From contig NW_026947706.1 of assembly GCF_034190915.1 (NCBI RefSeq), positions 186,001-250,000 on the forward strand: a DNA stretch of 64,000 nt, read 5' to 3'. Shown piece after piece: positions 62,152 through 64,000 of this stretch (the stretch's first letter is position 1; the number at the start of each line of letters is the position of its first letter). The stretch comes from Cavia porcellus. Taxonomy: Eukaryota; Chordata; Mammalia; Rodentia; Caviidae. Under the pieces are notes generated by a model. That model did not search any database. It had not been told where the DNA came from and was given only the letters and a program-made list of their open reading frames with translations. The position numbers and the translations under genes are program-made.

Positions 62152-64000
62152 GTGTGAATCGGAGGGTCTGAATTAGGATAGGCTTTGAGTGGCAATTTAG
62201 GATGGAGACAAGCACCGCGTGGTGGTCAGCTTGGGGAGGTCAGGGAACATGCAGTGGCAATGTTGGATAGGATTCTGAAAAACATCGCGTGGTGATGCGC
62301 ATTGTATGGGTGTGTGTTACATTACATTAACTAGTAGGAGTGAGAAAAATATCACGGGGTGGTGCGCATTGTATGGGTGTGTGTTACATTACATTCACTA
62401 GTAGGAGTTACAAAAACATCACGGGGTGGTGTGAATCGGAGGGTCTGAATAAGGACAGGCATTGAGTGGCAATGTAGGATGGAGAAAAGCACCGCGGGGT
62501 GGTCAGCATGGGGAGGTCAGGGAACATGCAGTGGCAATGTAGGATAGGTTTCTGAAAAACATCGCGGGGTGGTGCGCATTGTTCGGTGTGTGTTACATTA
62601 CATTCACTAGTAGGAGTGAGAAAAACATCACGGGTGGTGCGCATTGTATGGGTGTGTGTTACATTTCATTCACTACTAGGAATGAGGAAAATATCACCGG
62701 GTGGTGCGCATTGTATGGGTGTGTGTTACATTACATTCACTAGTCGGAGTTAGAAAAACATCACGGGGTGGTGTGAATCAGAGGGTCTGAATTAGGATAG
62801 GCAGTGAGTGACAATGTAGGATGGAGAAAAGCACCGCGGGGTCGTCAGCATGGGGAGGTCAGGGAACATGCAGTGGCAATGTAGGATAGGTTTCTGAAAA
62901 ACATTGCGGGGCGGTGCACATTGTATGGATGTGTATTACATTACATTCACTAGTAGGAGTGAGAAAAACATCACAGGGTGGTGCGCATTGTATGGGTGTG
63001 TGTTACATTACATTCACTAGTAGGAGTGAGAAAAGCATCACGGGGTGGTGTGAATTGGAGGGTCTGAATTAGGATAGGCAGTGAGTGGCAATGTAGGATG
63101 GAGAAAATCACCGCGGGTTGGTCAGCATGGGGAGGTCAGGGAACATGCAGTGGCAATGTAGGATAGGTTTCTGAAAAACATCGCGGGGTGGTGCGCATTG
63201 TATGGGTGTGTGTTACATTACATTCACTACTAGGAGTGAGAAAAACATCACGCGGTGGTGTGAATCGGAAGGTCTGAATTAGGATGGGCAGTGAGTGGCA
63301 ATGTAGGATGGAGAAAAGCACCGCGGGGTGGTCAGCATGGGGAGGTCAGGGAACATGCAGTGGCAATGTAGGATAGGTTTCTGAAAAACATCGCGTGGTG
63401 GTGCGCATTGTATGGGTGTGTGTTACATTACATTCACTAGTAGGAGTGAGAAAAACATCACGGGGTGGTGCGCATTGTATGGGTGTGTGTTACATTACAT
63501 TCACTAGTAGGAGTGAGAAAAACATCACGGGGTGGTGTGAATCGGAGGGTCTGAATTAGGATAGTCAGTGAGTGGCAATGTAGGATGGAGAAAAGCACCG
63601 CGGTGTGGTCAGCATGGGTAGGTCAGGGAACATGCAGTGGCAATGTAGGATAGGTTTCTGAAAAACATCGCGGGGTGGTGTGCATTGTATGGGTGTGTGT
63701 TACATTACATTCACTAGTAGGAGTGAGAAAAACATCACGGGGTGGTGCGCATTGTATGGGTGTGTGTTACATTACATTCACTAGCAGGAGTGAGAAAATC
63801 ATCACGCGGTGGTGCGCATTGTATGGGTGTGTGTTACATTACATTCACTAGTAGGAGTGAGAAAAACATCACGGGGTGGTGTGAATCGGAGGGTCTGAAT
63901 TAGGATAGGCAGTGAGTGGCAATGTAGGATGGAGAAAAGCACCGCGGGGTGGTCAGCATGGGGAGGTCAGGGAACATGCAGTGGCAATATAGGATAGGTT
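62152..64000 (+). repeat. HOR-VI second copy, cut by window end
   Basis: A counts 2,3,2,1,2,3, then a B dimer cut at the window end. Every B dimer is 4,950-4,951 bp after its partner (57215 and 62166, 58322 and 63272, 58943 and 63893). The ATATAGG variant in the last B2 is shared with the copy near 59038. Small private differences include a CACGGGTGGTGC deletion near 62630. Confidence 0.88.

Larger units (their letters stand above)
1..64000. repeat. Composite satellite array filling the whole window
   Basis: Every stretch of the window can be assigned to one of three related modules in head-to-tail order: A (67 bp), B1 (73 bp) and B2 (70 bp). The order is always B1-B2 followed by one to six A. 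The window opens at about base 8 of a B1 and ends inside a B2, so the array continues on both sides. All modules point the same way. From the module consensus, GC is about 49 percent (A 45, B 53), with G about 2.7 times as common as C on the + strand. No unique sequence, mobile element or RNA gene interrupts it. A eukaryotic heterochromatic satellite is the only reading I can support. Chromosomal position and species are unknown. Stray reading frames of 60-154 codons follow the repeat period and are not called as genes. Confidence 0.97.

Noticed and set aside
1324..63321. Many 60-154 codon reading frames on both strands, some with identical predicted products at several places
   Set aside because: They recur with the repeat period, overlap on opposite strands, start and stop at fixed module positions, and are kept open by the 210-bp phase. 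No ribosome-site, splice, domain or signal-peptide pattern was seen. Identity between copies follows from DNA homogenisation.
1..64000. CRISPR array (regular short repeats with spacers)
   Set aside because: The intervals between conserved blocks are themselves repeats with the same sequence, modules are 67-73 bp, and no cas genes exist in the window.
1..64000. Telomeric repeats
   Set aside because: There is TAGGAT and GAGGG but no run of TTAGGG or another telomere unit.
1..64000. Transposon or retroelement insertions, long terminal repeats, inverted repeats at array edges
   Set aside because: Module phase is continuous from one end to the other with no foreign sequence and no change of orientation.
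1..64000. Ribosomal spacer subrepeats or another RNA-gene spacer
   Set aside because: No rRNA, tRNA or 5S sequence was seen anywhere. 64 kb of pure repeat is longer than such spacers normally are.

Overview
The whole 64 kb window is one uninterrupted, head-to-tail satellite DNA array. I find no gene, RNA gene, transposon, inversion or unique-sequence island, and neither edge of the array lies inside the window. Long-range satellite organisation of this kind points to heterochromatin of a eukaryotic chromosome (centromeric, pericentromeric or subtelomeric). The species cannot be told from the sequence, and I do not recognise the family by name.

The array has three building blocks, which I call A (67 bp), B1 (73 bp) and B2 (70 bp). 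They share their 3' part (GTAGGA near the middle, then a GAAAA-CA-C-CGGGGTG end), so all three look like diverged copies of one ancestral monomer of about 70 bp. B1 is always followed by B2 (a 143-bp dimer, here called B), and every B is followed by one to six A modules. One B plus n A modules is a composite of 143+67n bp: 210, 277, 344, 411, 478 or 545 bp. By hand I counted 213 B dimers (the first and last cut by the window edges) and about 502 A modules. The number n between successive B dimers is 1 in 57 cases, 2 in 86, 3 in 35, 4 in 11, 5 in 14 and 6 in 9. It is never 0.

The series of n values, with diagnostic point variants, repeats at larger scale and defines higher-order repeats (HORs). 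1-2066: shortened copy of HOR-II. 2067-11042: HOR-I, period 3,518 bp, two full copies and a partial third. 11043-16154: HOR-II, period 4,004 bp, one full copy and a partial second. 16155-37364: HOR-III, two copies of 10,365 and 10,845 bp, each with an internal duplication. 37365-48047: HOR-IV, period 3,721/3,654 bp, two full copies and most of a third, apparently amplified from a part of HOR-III. 48048-54986: a 2,477-bp recombinant segment, then HOR-V (2,193 and 2,269 bp). 54987-64000: HOR-VI, period 4,950 bp, itself made of 3,578-bp and 1,373-bp duplications.

Copies of an HOR are nearly identical by eye and mostly differ by whole modules (67, 277, 406 bp), as expected from repeated unequal exchange in register. 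The + strand is strongly G-rich over C throughout. Short reading frames exist on both strands, but they are by-products of repeat length and recur with the repeat, so no coding region is called. All module assignments, counts and offsets were made by reading the sequence by eye, without alignment software, so individual boundaries may be off by a few bases.
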